A model generated the notes under the pieces. The model was given only the letters and a program-made list of their open reading frames with translations, did not search any database and was not told where the DNA came from. Made by a program: the position numbers and the translations under genes. Shown here piece by piece: positions 1 through 30,615 of a stretch of 64,000 nucleotides of DNA; position 1 is the first letter of the stretch; the number at the start of each line of letters is the position of its first letter. This stretch comes from Chamaea fasciata (lineage: Eukaryota; Chordata; Aves; Passeriformes; Sylviidae). The stretch spans positions 14,823,679-14,887,678 of the forward strand of contig JARCOQ010000012.1 of NCBI GenBank assembly GCA_029207755.1. Reading direction: 5' to 3'.

Positions 1-1184
1 GGGGGCTGTGTCTCCTCTTTCCACAGGCTCCTGTTGGAGGCTGGAACACAGTGATAAGGGTTTAAAAGCCACTGCTTTGAAACCACTGCTGCAGCAGAAG
101 GGAGTTCAGTGCCCTGCAGCCAGGCTGGGCCCAGCAAAGCCTCTCTGCCAAAGCTCAGCCCCAGCACTGATCCATCTCCTGCCCAGGCACAGAGCAGGAA
201 TGATGCTCAGGGCTGTCACATCTCCCACGGGAGGGGAGAAGGGCAAACTCTGAGACCTCACAAGGCAGAAATCAGGCAGACAAAAGCATCGAGGAGTGCA
301 GCAGGATCTGTAATTGGAGCTAAACCAGAAGCTTTGGAGGGGCAAAGCTGCTGATCCAGCAGCAGCTGTCATTCCCGCCATTCCCACCTGCCCAGCCCTG
401 GCTGGAGCAGCACGGGGAGGAGGGGGTTAAAAAGGAGGCAGAATTTGGGAGGTGTCAGCTGCCTTCGAGCTGTTTGGTTCCAAGAGCTCCCACCCCTCCC
501 TGGTGATCCTGTTCCCAGGGTGCTGTGGCTGGGAGATGTGGGAGATCCCTGCAGTGCCAAAGGGAGGATTTTCTACCGGCCCTGCCCTGCTCAGGGGGTG
601 CAGGATGGAAGCAGGCCCAGAGTGCTCCTGAACTTCTGTGCACAGGGATCCAGACTGCTGGATCCCCCCGTTTTTCCAGCTGAGGGCACAGCTTTGATGC
701 CCTGTGTGGAAATCACAGAACCACGGGATCATTTGGGCTGGAAAACGCTCTGGAATTGAGTCCAAGCATTCCCCCAGCACTGCCAAGCCACCTCTGCTCC
801 ATGTCCCCACGTGCCACATCCACACAGCCCCAGGGATGGGAACCCCACCCCTGCCCTGGGTGAGGAATTATTCCCAAATATCCAACCTGAACCTCCCTGG
901 TACAGCTCAGGGCTGATTCCTCTTGTCCTGTTGCTTTTTTTCTGGGAGAAGTGACCAGTGAAGGCCGTGCTCCCTCCCTGGACACATCCCACCAAAAGGC
1001 TGGACCTCAGGTGCATCCCAAAATGTGGGAACAGGGAACTGGAGGGAGCAGCAGCGTGAGCAGAGCAGGGGCAGCGCTGGCTGTGCTGTTTTGGCAGGGA
1101 ATTCCTCCGTGGAGGAATTGGAATGGTGGCTGAGCCCTCCCTGGCCGCGGGGCCGGGGGCAGCAGCGCGTTCCGTGCCAAGGCA

Positions 1185-1295
1185 AACAATGACACTGATA
1201 ATCGCCCGCAATCTGTCATTGTATTACCCGCAGCTCAAAAAGCCTAAAACCCAATAATCTTCTGAAATGCAGCTAATCCCTCCCAGCGCCAGCGA
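1185..1295. promoter_or_regulatory. candidate conserved non-coding element in JPH3 intron
   Basis: An AT-rich island between GC-rich flanks holds dense factor-like motifs: AACAATGA (SOX-like), GATAATC, TGTCATTGTATTA, CCCAATAAT and CAGCTAATCC. Such clusters are typical of developmental enhancers. Conservation is inferred from composition only and was not tested. Confidence 0.3.
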
Positions 1296-1859
1296 GGCCG
1301 GCCTTGGCACGGCCGGGCTGGGGAAGGGAAAGGGCGGCGGGCAGGGGGTGGTCGCTGCCTTTTGGAAGGTTTTTCACGGCGCAGGAGGGGAGGTTTGCCG
1401 GCAGCAGCCAGCCCTGGACGGGTACCTGGCTGCTCTCCGCAATCCCTGCCTTGGCTTGGCTGCCTTTGACCCCGTTGCTAAGCTACAAATACGCCTTTCC
1501 AGCAGGCTCCAGCATCCTCGCTTCCCACCCACTCCCGAACGCGAGCTGAATCAGGCTGCTCGGAAAAGGAACGATCCCCGGCCAGCCGCGAGCTGCTTTT
1601 CCCCGTTTCTTTTCCAGCAGCTCCGCAGAGCAGCCCAGGGAAAGCTCCCAAGCCCTGTTTCGCTCCATCCCGGCGACGTGGGGAGGGCTAGGAGGGGGGA
1701 CGGGAGCCTGGGGAAAAGCGTTTGGACCATCCCAGGGCTTGGATGCAGCAGGAATAGCTGAGGATCCCAAAGACTCCCGAGAAATAGCAGCCACCCACCC
1801 GCTGCCAGCATTGCTCGCCCTGGTGCCAGCCACGCTCACACCGGGACACAGGGGAGGGA

Positions 1860-2014
1860 CGTGCCAGGGATGAGGGGACAGGGATGGATGAAGGTGGCAG
1901 GGATGAGGGGACAGGGATGGATGAAGGTGGCAGGGATGAGGGGACAGGGATGGCTGAGGTGGCAGGGATGAGGGGACAGGGATGGCTGAGGTGCCAGGGA
2001 TGAGGGGCCAGGGA
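1860..2014. repeat. minisatellite, 32/33-bp unit, about 4.7 copies
   Basis: Head-to-tail copies begin GTGGCAGGGATGAGGGGACA. The first two units end in GGATGAAG and the next two in GGCTGAG, which gives 33- and 32-bp variants. It lies inside the JPH3 intron. Open frames across it are repeat artefacts. Confidence 0.9.
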
Positions 2015-2217
2015 TGTTCTCCTGACCAGTGTCCTGCAGAAGGATGTGTTGGAGGGTTGGCTGCAGCGCCCTGTCCGTTCCCTGTGGATTGTCCCAGATG
2101 TGCTCCAGGGGGTGCAGTGGATGCTCCCAGAGGGATGGAGCCATTCCTGGGATGTTAAGCCCAGCTGGGGTGGGTGTGGGCACTGCTGCACTGGGGGTCC
2201 TGCAGTGCTGGCCAGGT

Positions 2218-2363
2218 AAAATCACAGAATGCTGGAATGGTTTGGGGTGGGAAGGGACCTCAAAGCTCATCCCATCCCACCACCCCTGCCATGGCAGGGA
2301 CACCTCCCTCTATCCCAGGTTGCTCCAAGCCCCATCCAGCCTGGCCTTAAACACTTCCAGGTA
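2218..2363 (-). mobile_element. CR1 LINE 3' fragment
   Basis: The antisense form of the avian CR1 3' end reads ATCACAGAATGCTGGAATGG, then GGGAAGGGACCTCAAAG, then CCTGCCATGGCAGGGACACC, then GTTGCTCCAAGCCCCATCC. It is truncated at the 5' end, as most CR1 copies are. Confidence 0.88.
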
Positions 2364-2826
2364 GTTCCCAGGAGTTTCACCTGGTCCATATAAATTCAGG
2401 AAAGGTTATCAGAGCATTCCCAAAATGTTGCCTGACCATGGACCCCCGTGTGCTGATGTCCAGGGTACCTGGAAAACAACTGTGTTTATTGGGAAATGTC
2501 CTGTGGACACTTCAAATCATCCCCAAACCACTCTAAGATCCCATGTGATCTGATCTTTTGGGTTTTGTTTTTTTTCCTTTTCATTGACCACGTGATAAAC
2601 AATCAATTTAAATTATGTTTTTAAGGGACATGGGATGATCCATGATCCATCAGGGGGTGCAACCAAGCTTTTGTTTGGCAGCTTAAAAAAACCCTGCAAG
2701 GCTTCCTGGGCACTTTGGGAAGTGTAAATTGGGATCTGCTCATCCCCAGAGCTGTGTGGACTCCCCAGAGCTCCCTGCAGAATTCCAAGGCTCCATCTAA
2801 CTCCTGTCCTTCTCTTTCTCTTGCAG

Positions 2827-2907
2827 GGTTCAGCTCCCATCCTGGTAGTCATGGTGATCTTACTAAATATTGGAGTCGCCATTTTGTTTATTAACTTTTT
2901 CATCTAA
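2827..2907 (+). CDS. JPH3: Junctophilin-3, final coding exon (C-terminal membrane anchor)
   Basis: Junctophilins tether the endoplasmic or sarcoplasmic reticulum to the plasma membrane; JPH3 is the mainly neuronal paralogue. This exon follows an acceptor at 2824-2826 and reads in phase 0 for 26 codons to a TAA at 2905-2907. The peptide begins GSAPILVVMVILLN and ends AILFINFFI. It is one continuous hydrophobic helix, as expected for the C-terminal ER anchor of the family. The MORN repeats and the rest of the protein are encoded outside the window. JPH3, and not another junctophilin, is chosen from this C-terminal sequence and from the neighbouring KLHDC4 and SLC7A5, which follow JPH3 at human 16q24. 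The CTG repeat linked to Huntington disease-like 2 lies in a different JPH3 exon and is not here. Confidence 0.92.
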   Translation, partial: GSAPILVVMVILLNIGVAILFINFFI

Positions 2908-4211
2908 TTCAAGACTGTCTTGTTTGCAAAAATAACAGTTACATGTATGAATGGGGGAAAAAAACCAACAAAAAAACCAACAAAACAAAACAAACCAGAA
3001 CCAAACAACAACAACAACAAAAAAAAAACAAACAAAGGGAAAAAAAAATCATAACTCGAACTGTCCTCTGACAATTTCAAAGTCTTTTCACAGAAGAACA
3101 ACAAACGATCGAGTCTCACTCACAGTTTGCCTTTTTTCCTGGGTAATGTTTTTTGGATTTTAGCCAAAATTCTTTGCTTGTATAACACTATGCTGTGTGG
3201 CATGGCAAAATGCTATCAACACTCTGCCCCCCCAAACACTGGGAAGGATGAGAAGGAATCCCAACAAAAGAAAAAAAAAACAACCTCGTTTCCCTCCCCC
3301 TCAGCACCCTCCCCCCCCCCCCAAAAAAAAAATTGTCTTTGTAACAACAGCAATGAACCCCAAAATGGAGATGATGAGATGAGGGGACCATGGGGAGAGT
3401 TTGGGTGGAGTGGGGATGGGTTCTGGGATGCTCTGGGCTGAGTTTCCCAGGGAAATCCACAACAGCTTTAATGACAAACGGGAGAGAAGAGTGAAATGAG
3501 GCTTTTCACCCTTTGGAAATGGAGGAATGCTGCTGTGAGAAGGAGGAGAGAAGGAGCACAGGGAAGGAATGAACCCTGTCTGCACGGGAAAACGGGAGGA
3601 CGGGCCCCATTCTGATCCTTGGTTTTAAAACCAAAAATTGGCTTTTTGCAGAATTCCTCGGGGCAGGGGGGAAATAGGGAACACGAGGTGTGAGCAGCAG
3701 CCCCAGCACAACCCTGCCTTCACTCCTCCTCCCCAGGCTGCTCCTCACCCATGGCAAGGCTGGAAAACCACCCAGAGCTACTTTGAATTGACAGCCAATT
3801 TCTCCTGGCTAAAAATTCCCCCCCACACCCCCCAAAAAAAACCCCTTGGAGGCACCTCCAGCAGCACGGATGGAGTGGCTGGTGGTGCTGTGCTGGTGAG
3901 GAGCATCCAGCCCATCCCAAAAAACGGGCACAGGGATGCAGGGCGGGGAGGGACAGGGGACAGAGGGCTCGATTCCAATCCACTGAGGATGGGACAATTA
4001 AAACAAAACCAAGCAAAAATCCGACTGTTTCTCAAAAGGCACCTGGGGAGGAGCACCTGGAGCATGTCCCAGAGAGGAGGGAGAGGGTGGTGGGTTTGTC
4101 TCTTACATCTTGCTGTGGACTGTTTCAGACATCATGCTTGGGCTCTGAGCATGTAGTATTTTGCACTTTGTAATGCAGGATGTATATTCCAGCTTCCAAC
4201 ATGTCCCTGTA

Positions 4212-4379
4212 TTAAAAAAAAAGAAAAAAAAAAAAAAGAAAAAAAAAGAAAAAAAGAAGAAAAAAAAAAGAAAAAAAAGAAAATCAAACCAAACACCATT
4301 GGCAATGGCAGCCTCTAAGGATGTATTTTCTTTCTTTCTTTCTTTTTTTTTCTTTTTTTTTTTTCTTTTTTTTTCTTTA
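4212..4379 (+). repeat. inverted A/G-rich and T/C-rich arms in JPH3 3' UTR
   Basis: An A/G-only tract (about 4212-4284) is followed, after roughly 45 bases of mixed sequence, by a T/C-only tract (about 4330-4379). In RNA the arms are almost fully complementary (A-U, G-C and G-U), which predicts a stem of about 50 bp. In DNA each arm is also a homopurine-homopyrimidine tract. Confidence 0.75.
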
Positions 4380-4478
4380 TGTCACTTAATTTGTTCGTTT
4401 CTACCATCTTTGTACTATGCCTGCCTTGATTTTTGTCCCCTCCCTGTCCCCCCCCCCCCCCGGATAATCTGCATACTC

Positions 4479-4484
4479 ATTAAA
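4479..4484 (+). terminator. JPH3: candidate proximal poly(A) signal ATTAAA of JPH3
   Basis: ATTAAA is followed by GATGCCGTGTCCCTGTTCTG, a U/GU-rich stretch suited to a cleavage-factor site. It would give a 3' UTR of about 1.6 kb. Confidence 0.4.
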
Positions 4485-4902
4485 GATGCCGTGTCCCTGT
4501 TCTGAGCTGTCCTGGTCCCCGTCACACACACCGACGTGCTCTCAGCTCCAGTCCCTGCAAGCGGCTTGCCCAGATCTCCCATTCCCTCCACCACCACCAC
4601 CAGCTCCCACGGCTCCTTTGGCATTCGGCAGGGCCAGGCACCAAATCCCAGCCACAGTCCCCCCTCCCTGCAGCTGCAGGAGGGTGGCAGCACCCCGGGG
4701 TGGGGGTGAGACCCTCCCAGGAGATTTTGGGGGGTGGGGAAGGAGGGAAGAGCCCCTCCTCGACATTCACGTCCAGAGTTGTTGGATCCAGCCCGGACTC
4801 GTGGACTCAAGCTTTGCTTTGCTTCTGTTTTAGCTGTTTCTCTGCTACCTTTTCAGCAGATTTCTTATTACACTGCACTGGATTGCTATATTTTTAACCA
4901 GA

Positions 4903-4908
4903 AATAAA
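4903..4908 (+). terminator. JPH3: poly(A) signal AATAAA of JPH3
   Basis: A canonical AATAAA lies in a T-rich 3' UTR context (TTTTTAACCAGAAATAAACT) about 2 kb after the stop. Cleavage would fall near 4920-4935. Confidence 0.65.
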
Positions 4909-6562
4909 CTAAGGATTAGAGCATGTGCCAGTTAAATTCAGTTCTTTTCCTTACATGGTCTGATTCCCTCCTGTCGCAGTTTTTGCTTCCTCTTCTCCTT
5001 CCTTTCCCTTTCCAGGCACAGGGCTATGGGTGGACAGGGGAAAGGATAATTTTGAAATTCCATTTTCCACAGTAACTGTCCATCATCTTCCCACCTCTTC
5101 CTTTTTTTGTGTTGTTTTGGATTTTCCTTTTGGGTCCTTAGTCATCATATTTATTTTTTTTTCTCCCCCTCTTCAACGCTTGCTGCACACTTGAAATGAA
5201 CCAAAAAAAACCCCGACAAATTGGGATTGCAGCCTTGGGAATTCACCCCTGGGGTTTGGAATTCTGCTTTTCCTCTTTGGAAAGACTCTTGAGGACTTTT
5301 TTTTTTTTTTTTCTTTTTTTTTTTTCTTTTTTTCTTTTTTTTTTTGGTGCATTTGAATGCAGGACACAAAGGTCCTGTCAGGAGCAGGTTAAACAGAGCC
5401 CTGCACACACAGATATTTAGATATCTGTAAAACAGCACCAAAATGCCTCTTGTTATCCATCAAATAAAAACACTGGTGGTTTCCTGACTGGATTTTTCCC
5501 ACTGGTGCCTGCCTAATTATTCCTGCCCTTACCCCTGGACCAGCACAAATCCAACTTGGATTTTGCAGCTCTCTGTTCCATTCAGTCGAGCTGAGTTTTT
5601 GCTCAGTAGGAAAGACAGCCACAGACTAATATTAATTGGCTCCCAACCCACATGATCCAAAATAATGATTCCTTTCTTAATCCCGGGGAGTTGAGCCATT
5701 TGTCTCAGTCCTGGGCTTTCCACATCTGCCCAAGGCCAGAAATATTCCTGAGAAGTAGCCCAGAGAGAGAGTTAAATCAGTGTATTTCCCTGTCTTATGA
5801 ACCTGGCTCCTGCAGATCTACCTGAGGCCCATTAAAATGCCCATCAAGGTGGGCCATAAATCCATGGGAATTATCCAGCCCTGCTGCTTTATGTCCAGGC
5901 TGGCTGCTGCACTCGGTCAGTTGAAGGTTTGGATCATTTTTTAGGCTGCGCTGGAATGTTGCTGTTGTGACAGCACGAGGAGGGGCTGGCACAGCAGAGC
6001 CATTGGGAAGGGGGAATTTGGGAAGATTTGGATCCCACTTAGTGTGAGAGGGGCTGGTCCAGCACTGCATCCTCGGGAAAAGAGAGAAGGGAGGAAGACA
6101 AAGTCCCTGTGGCACGTCAGCTGCTCCCCAGCCCATCTGGTGTCTGGGCTGTTGGACCCAAGACCCAGATTCCAGCACTCTCCAGAGCCGCAGCTCGCAG
6201 AGATCCCGAGCTGTGGCAGCATCCCTGCCAGGAAAACATCCAGACTGCATCGCAAGGGGAGGAGCCACGGGAGAAACAGGGTGGGGATCCACGGTGAAGG
6301 GCTTAATTGAGACTTAAGGACTAATTACACACGGCAGCTTTGGCGAGTGGAGGGAGGATGGAAAGCAGGGATTTTTGGAAGCTGTCACGCACAGAGGGTG
6401 GCTCCAGAGGGCTGTGTTAAGGCAGGAAGGGGCAGGGATGGGATGGGATGGGATCTCCTGAGCTGGGGGTGAGGGTGGAACAGAATCCTGACAGTGGCAG
6501 CTTTTCCTGGTTTAGGGAACAGCTCAGCTCCTTGCACAGCTCCTCAAGGACTGTAGCAATGG

Positions 6563-6755
6563 TGGGATCATGGAATGGCTTGGGTTGGAAGGGATCTTCA
6601 AGCTCATCCCATCCCACCCCTGCCATGGACACCTTCCACTGTCCTACGCTGCTCCAAGCCCTGTCCAGCCTGGCCTTGGACACTTCCAGGGATCCAGGGG
6701 CAGCTGCTCTGGGCACCTGTGCCAGGGCCTGCCCACCCTCCCAGGGAGTGGCAAG
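6563..6755 (-). mobile_element. CR1 LINE 3' fragment
   Basis: An antisense CR1 tail: ATCATGGAATGGCTTGGGTT, then GGAAGGGATCTTCAAGC, then CTGCTCCAAGCCCTGTCCAG, then GGACACTTCCAGGGATCC. It extends into the CR1 segment reading GGGCACCTGTGCCAGGGCC. Confidence 0.9.
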
Positions 6756-6829
6756 TCCCCTAAAACTTTGCACGGGAAGATGTGAACTTACCCAAGTGAG
6801 AGGACAACAGAGTGAGTGACTGAGCAAGC

Positions 6830-7022
6830 ACGAGGGATTCCTTCCTGGATTAACAAGGAATGCTTTGTTTTCGAGGGATTCCTTCCTGGATTAACAAGGA
6901 ATGCTTTGTTTTTGATGGATTCCTTCCTGGATCAACATGAAATGCTTTGTTTTCACCTCTCCCAGATCATCAATAAATGCTTCCTTTTCTCCTCTCCCAG
7001 GTTATCAATAAATGTTTTCACC
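6830..7022. repeat. tandem repeat, about 44-bp unit, 3 good and 2 degenerate copies
   Basis: Units read GAGGGATTCCTTCCTGGATT then AACAAGGAATGCTTTGTTTT. Two shorter diverged copies contain ATCAATAAATG. The embedded AATAAA hexamers are on the plus strand, downstream of JPH3. Confidence 0.85.
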
Positions 7023-7669
7023 TCTCACCTGTTATTTCCTGGGGAAGGATCCTCCCTGTCAGACACGTTTTCATCTCACCAATTCAAGCTCCCCTGTCAA
7101 CTCTATTTAATCTCCCTTCTGTCCTAATTAGCCCAGCAGATCCCAGGCCTGCTCTGGGGAGAGCTGCATCCCCGGGGATGGCCCTGCCACAGCAATACCC
7201 AGGGCACCTGGAATTCCCTGCACAAGGACAGCCAGCCCTGCTGGCACCTCCAGGCATCACTTGGTTGCTGCAGCTCACACTTGGATCCCCATCTGTTGTC
7301 CCCAAGGACACAGCGCTGCTCTGCTGGGAAGGAGAGGGGCTGAAACCCAAACCCTTGGATCAGCTCACTCCTTCCTGGCCTGCAGGTGGACATTGCACTG
7401 CTCATGAAGAGGTCACCTGCAGGACAACTGGGCCAACAAGGGGAAAAAACTGAACTGGGAGATTCCACATAGAAAAGGACAAGGTTTCTGTGAGTGCCAT
7501 CTCACAGGTAAGGCAGGAAAGGAGCCCCGGGTTTTTCCAGGCGCCTCAGAGCTGCTGGTGCACTTTACGCTGCCTGCAGGTCCCACAGCAGGAACTGCAA
7601 TCCCTCTTCCACACCAGGAGGAAAACCAGAACAAAAGCTGGGACGGGATTTACTGAGCAAAACAAGATG

Positions 7670-8002
7670 ATGTAACCAAGTCAGTTTATTGTAGGAACCC
7701 CTGGAGACATGTCCTGGCCCAGTCAGGAATTTGGGACCAGTGAACCATTGTCACGTGCACAGTTTGTCTGGACAGAGCCCAAACAACTCAGGAAGAACAA
7801 AGTCAGTGTTGTACAGCCCAAGCTCAGCAGAACAAGGGCTTGGACAGCAATCCTGTTCCTCAGGACCCTCCCACAGCATTCCCAGGAGTACCAGCACATC
7901 CAGAGCATCCATCCAGGATGGGAGAGGTCAGGACGGACACTGGGCTGAGCTCAGCAGGGCTGACCACTGCTCCCAGCACGTTCCTCCACTCCTGCAGCAG
8001 CC
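7670..8002 (-). other. KLHDC4: KLHDC4 3' UTR
   Basis: Short non-coding tail between the KLHDC4 stop (8003-8005) and the AATAAA at 7685-7690. No repeat was recognised in it. Confidence 0.6.
7685..7690 (-). terminator. KLHDC4: poly(A) signal AATAAA of KLHDC4
   Basis: TTTATT on the plus strand is AATAAA in the KLHDC4 sense, 313 bases after the stop codon. It is followed by a TTGTTTTGC stretch. This gives a compact 3' UTR of about 330 bases. Confidence 0.65.
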
Positions 8003-27270
<19,268 letters not shown>

Positions 27271-27649
27271 ACACGCCGGAAGGCGCCGGGCCGGGGCCGC
27301 TCCCGTTGCCGGGCGGCCGCGCCCCCTGCCGGCCCGGAGGACCGAGGGCGGCCGCCCCCGCGGAGCGAGCGCTGCGGGAGCTGCGGGAGGCGCGGCCGCT
27401 CCCAGGCGGCGTCAGGAGCCCCGCGGGGCCGGGCCGGGGGGTTAATGCAGCCCCGCACTCCGGCCGGCGCCGCCCCGGCACGGCTCGGACACGTTGGGCT
27501 TGATGCCCGCCCCGAGGAGAACGGGGAGCCCACAAAATGGCCCCCTCCCCTCACACAAAATGGCCCCCCCTCGGGGGAGGGTCAGGCCCTGCTCAGCGGG
27601 GCCCGGCGGCGGGACAGACCGCAATGGCCGTGAAATAAACCACAAGTTT

Positions 27650-27836
27650 CACCTCAGCGTGAGGGTGGCAGAGCCCTGGCACAGCTGCCCGGGGAGGTTG
27701 TGGAGTCTCCCTCTCCAGAGCCATTCCCAACCCTCCTGGACGCGTTCCTGGGTCACCTGGTCCGGGTGGCCCTGCCTTGGGCTGGATGATTTCCAGAGGT
27801 CCCTTCCAACCCTAAATATTCCATGATTCTGTGATG
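27650..27836 (+). mobile_element. CR1 LINE 3' fragment
   Basis: Sense orientation: TGAGGGTGGCAGAGCCCTGG, GGGGAGGTTGTGGAGTCTCC and GAGGTCCCTTCCAACCCTAA, ending in ATTCCATGATTCTGTGATGA, the octamer-like CR1 tail. Confidence 0.93.
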
Positions 27837-28043
27837 AGGAGGAATCTCTTCACAGAAAGGGTGGTTAAGCAACGGAAGGAGCTGGCTCAGGGAAGTTTGG
27901 AGTCCCCATCCCTGGATGTGTCCAAGGAAGGCCTGGACATGGCACTCGGTGTTCTGGGCTGGTGTCAAAGTGGGGATCAGACACAAGTTGGATTCGATGA
28001 TCCGGGAGCTCTTTTCCAGCCTCAGTGATCCTGGGATTCTATA
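27837..28043 (+). mobile_element. second CR1-type LINE 3' fragment, head to tail
   Basis: Starts AATCTCTTCACAGAAAGGGT, continues CCCATCCCTGGATGTGTCCA and ends TCAGTGATCCTGGGATTCTA. It lies directly after the preceding CR1 copy in the same orientation but is diverged. Confidence 0.8.
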
Positions 28044-30320
28044 ATTGCGTCACCTGAGACATGAGCCAGGCCTGGGGGGAGGCCCTGTGAGGAAATAAAA
28101 TAAAATTAAACCACGGGCAGAATTCCCCAGGGGTTGGGGCGCTGTGCAAGTGTTCTCATTTCCAGCTTCAGACCTTTGGGAATGGGGTTTATCCAGGCCG
28201 CTCTCCAAATCCTCAGTTGTTGGAGAGCCAAAAGAAGTACAGGCGCTGTCAGGCAATGCCAGGCAGCTGCTTTTTCCCTCAGTGGTGGAGAAGGAATAAT
28301 GATGATTTACGTGGTATTTCACACAGACGCTGAGCCCAGGGAAAAATTCCTGGAAAACACCTGCTTTGAACACCTAAGGGTGTAAATAGGGGTTGAAATG
28401 CATCTTTCAGCTGCAAATTCATCCCAGTGCGCAACAAAATTGCCACTGTGATTATTTCTTGCGGAGCAGAAGGAATGAAATCGTGATATTTTTCACTGGG
28501 TTCCCACAAAACCCCTCATTTCCTGGAACCAGGGGGTTTTCACCACCCCAAACCCGCGAGGATCTCCACTAAGGTGCAGTTCAACGCCCACCGAGCTATC
28601 CCAAACATCCAGCACGTGCCATGGACTTGCAGGATGGATCCTTTGCTGTGAACATCCACCTACTCTTGAACCCGGGATCAGGGGAAAACACATCCCTGGA
28701 GCACGGAGGGAAGAGCTGGGAAAAGTTATTCTGAGGTTGCAGACAAAGCACACCACGAGCAGTACTTTGTTTTTCCGTTTGTTCTGAAAACATTGTGGTT
28801 CCAGCTCAAGCTGCAGCGTGTCCGTGTTTATGTGCAGGAAGGGGAACAGAGACTTTGGGGGCACTGGGAACGGGACAATTGCAATTCCCAGATGTGGGAG
28901 CTCTGCCGAGTTCCCTGGCGCTGCAAACGGGCTCGGAAGTTTCCCCGCTGCTCCTTGGGCTTCAACCTCAAAAAGACATCAGTGTGTGAAAACACATCCC
29001 CTCCTGGTGTCTACAGGTCAACAATTCCTCTGGGTCCACATCTTCCAGCACTTTTTAGGAAGGCTTTGAAATGAAAAAGCTGCCTTTTTAAGAAATTAAC
29101 CCTCCAAGTCTTCACCTGCTGAGGGAGCGAGATGTTTTTCACCTCCTGCACACCCAGCTCCACTCATCCCTTTTGGATGCTTCATCATTTGTGGTTATTT
29201 CCATAAGTTCAGAGATTCTCCGAGCTCAGATTGCTTTCTCACCCCTTTATTTTCCATGTTTCTGGTGCAGTTTGGGATGTGTGGGGTTATTTGGAGCTGG
29301 CTCCCACGTGGGGCAGGACAGTGCTGGTGTGAGTTCTCTGATCTCTTGAACTCCCCAGTCTGGCTTCTCACGGGGGATGTGGGAAAGGAGGATGGGGGTG
29401 GGGTCAACCAAAGCTCTGAGCTGCACTTTGAAAATACAAAATACAACAGGAGTGTGAAACGGGGCAGGAATTCCTCAGGGAATTCAGCCCGGCTCATTAT
29501 TGAGGAGTTGCTGTATCCACACTGGTGACTTTAGGGATGAGTCTTCCTCAGAAGGATGAGGCTAAAGATGACACTGAAGACCTGAGAGCACCAACATGCC
29601 CTAAAACATCAATGAAAATCTCCAACACTGACTTAGGTGAGCTCTTTTCCCATCACCCAGGATGGGAAGGGCCACTCCACGTTCCCACAGCCTCACCAAC
29701 ACCTGCACACAGCTGGCAGACAGCTGTGGCTCCGAGCTGGGGCACGCACACACACACACAGAGCTCCCACACCCAGCTGTCCCCCCTCATTTCTGTTGTG
29801 TCTCAGGTTTGGTCCCTGCTTTGTTTGGAGGAGCATGAGCTGCACTTTGGCTGTGTTTGCACATTTGGTGCTCTGAAGTCGTCCTGTGCTGTTGTCTCTG
29901 GCAGCCCCTCTCCAGCTCTGACCTATACAAAGCCCACGTGGTTCGACTTTGTTATTTTTTTTTTATAGTCTGGAATATGCTCGTTCAACAGGATGGTAAA
30001 TCCAGCTGTATCAGCAAAGTAAAGAATAACAGGCATGAAAGCCTCAGAAAGGGCTCAAAAGCTTTTTCCCACAAGTCTTCTTTGTGCTCTAACACTTGAT
30101 TTATTTTTCCCTTGTTAATGCTTTCTGAAGCCAGTAGCAAGGAAGGAATTAATGCCACAGATTAAGCGGGAGGACATGCTGACAGCACAGGAACTAAATC
30201 AACCAAAAAGGCATTGCAGTGGTTGGAATTGCTGGTGTTGGAGAGTTCTGCCTCTGTGTGGAAAGAGGAGGATAAAGATAAGCCCTGCGAACAGAGAGGG
30301 TTGCTGGTGGGGAGTGTTTT

Positions 30321-30465
30321 ATAGGATCATGGGATGGTTTTGTTGGAAGAGATCTTAAAAGCCCTCCTATCCCACCCCCTGCCATGGCCAGCAACACCTT
30401 CCACAATCCCAGGTTTCTCCAAGCCCTGTCCAGCCTGGCTTTGGACACTTCCAGGGATGGGGAGT
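30321..30465 (-). mobile_element. CR1 LINE 3' fragment
   Basis: Antisense: ATAGGATCATGGGATGGTTT, CCCTGCCATGGCCAGCAACA, TTTCTCCAAGCCCTGTCCAG and GGACACTTCCAGGGATGGGG. Confidence 0.88.
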
Positions 30466-30615
30466 CAAATGATGCTGGTGGATGCACTACAGGAATTGGG
30501 AGCACTGCCAGGGAACACAAACTCCCAGCACTGACACCTGGGAATGCCCTGGGACATGCCAGGATGGCCAGGAAAAATGATTTTCTTTAACTGCTGTGTA
30601 GTGAAAAAGCCAGAA

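Larger units (their letters stand above)
1..2826 (+). other. JPH3: JPH3 last intron (3' part)
   Basis: This is intronic sequence upstream of the last JPH3 exon. It ends in a pyrimidine-rich tract and a CAG acceptor at 2824-2826. No exon was recognised inside it. It carries a candidate conserved element near 1185-1295, a 32/33-bp tandem array at 1860-2014 and an antisense CR1 fragment at about 2218-2363. The open frames between 1 and 1840 overlap on both strands and look like no known protein. The earlier JPH3 exons, with the MORN repeats, lie to the left of the window. Confidence 0.8.
2908..4925 (+). other. JPH3: JPH3 3' UTR
   Basis: Non-coding sequence follows the stop and is rich in homopolymers: A/C-rich at 2955-3055, C and A runs at 3308-3331, A/G-rich at 4212-4284, T/C-rich at 4330-4379 and a C run at 4450-4461. 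Candidate poly(A) signals are ATTAAA at 4479-4484 and AATAAA at 4903-4908. A further AATAAA at 5463-5468 could extend the transcript. The end at about 4925 is inferred from the 4903 signal. Confidence 0.7.
4926..7669. other. JPH3-KLHDC4 convergent intergenic spacer
   Basis: About 2.7 kb lies between the tail-to-tail JPH3 and KLHDC4 3' ends. It contains a T-rich tract at 5300-5345, an AATAAA at 5463-5468, a CR1 fragment at 6563-6755 and a 44-bp tandem repeat at 6830-7022. No coding exon or RNA gene was recognised. Confidence 0.7.

Noticed and set aside
2613..2903. 96-codon minus-strand open frame over the JPH3 exon
   Set aside because: It is the antisense shadow of the conserved C-terminal exon; the plus-strand frame is supported by the acceptor and the junctophilin peptide.
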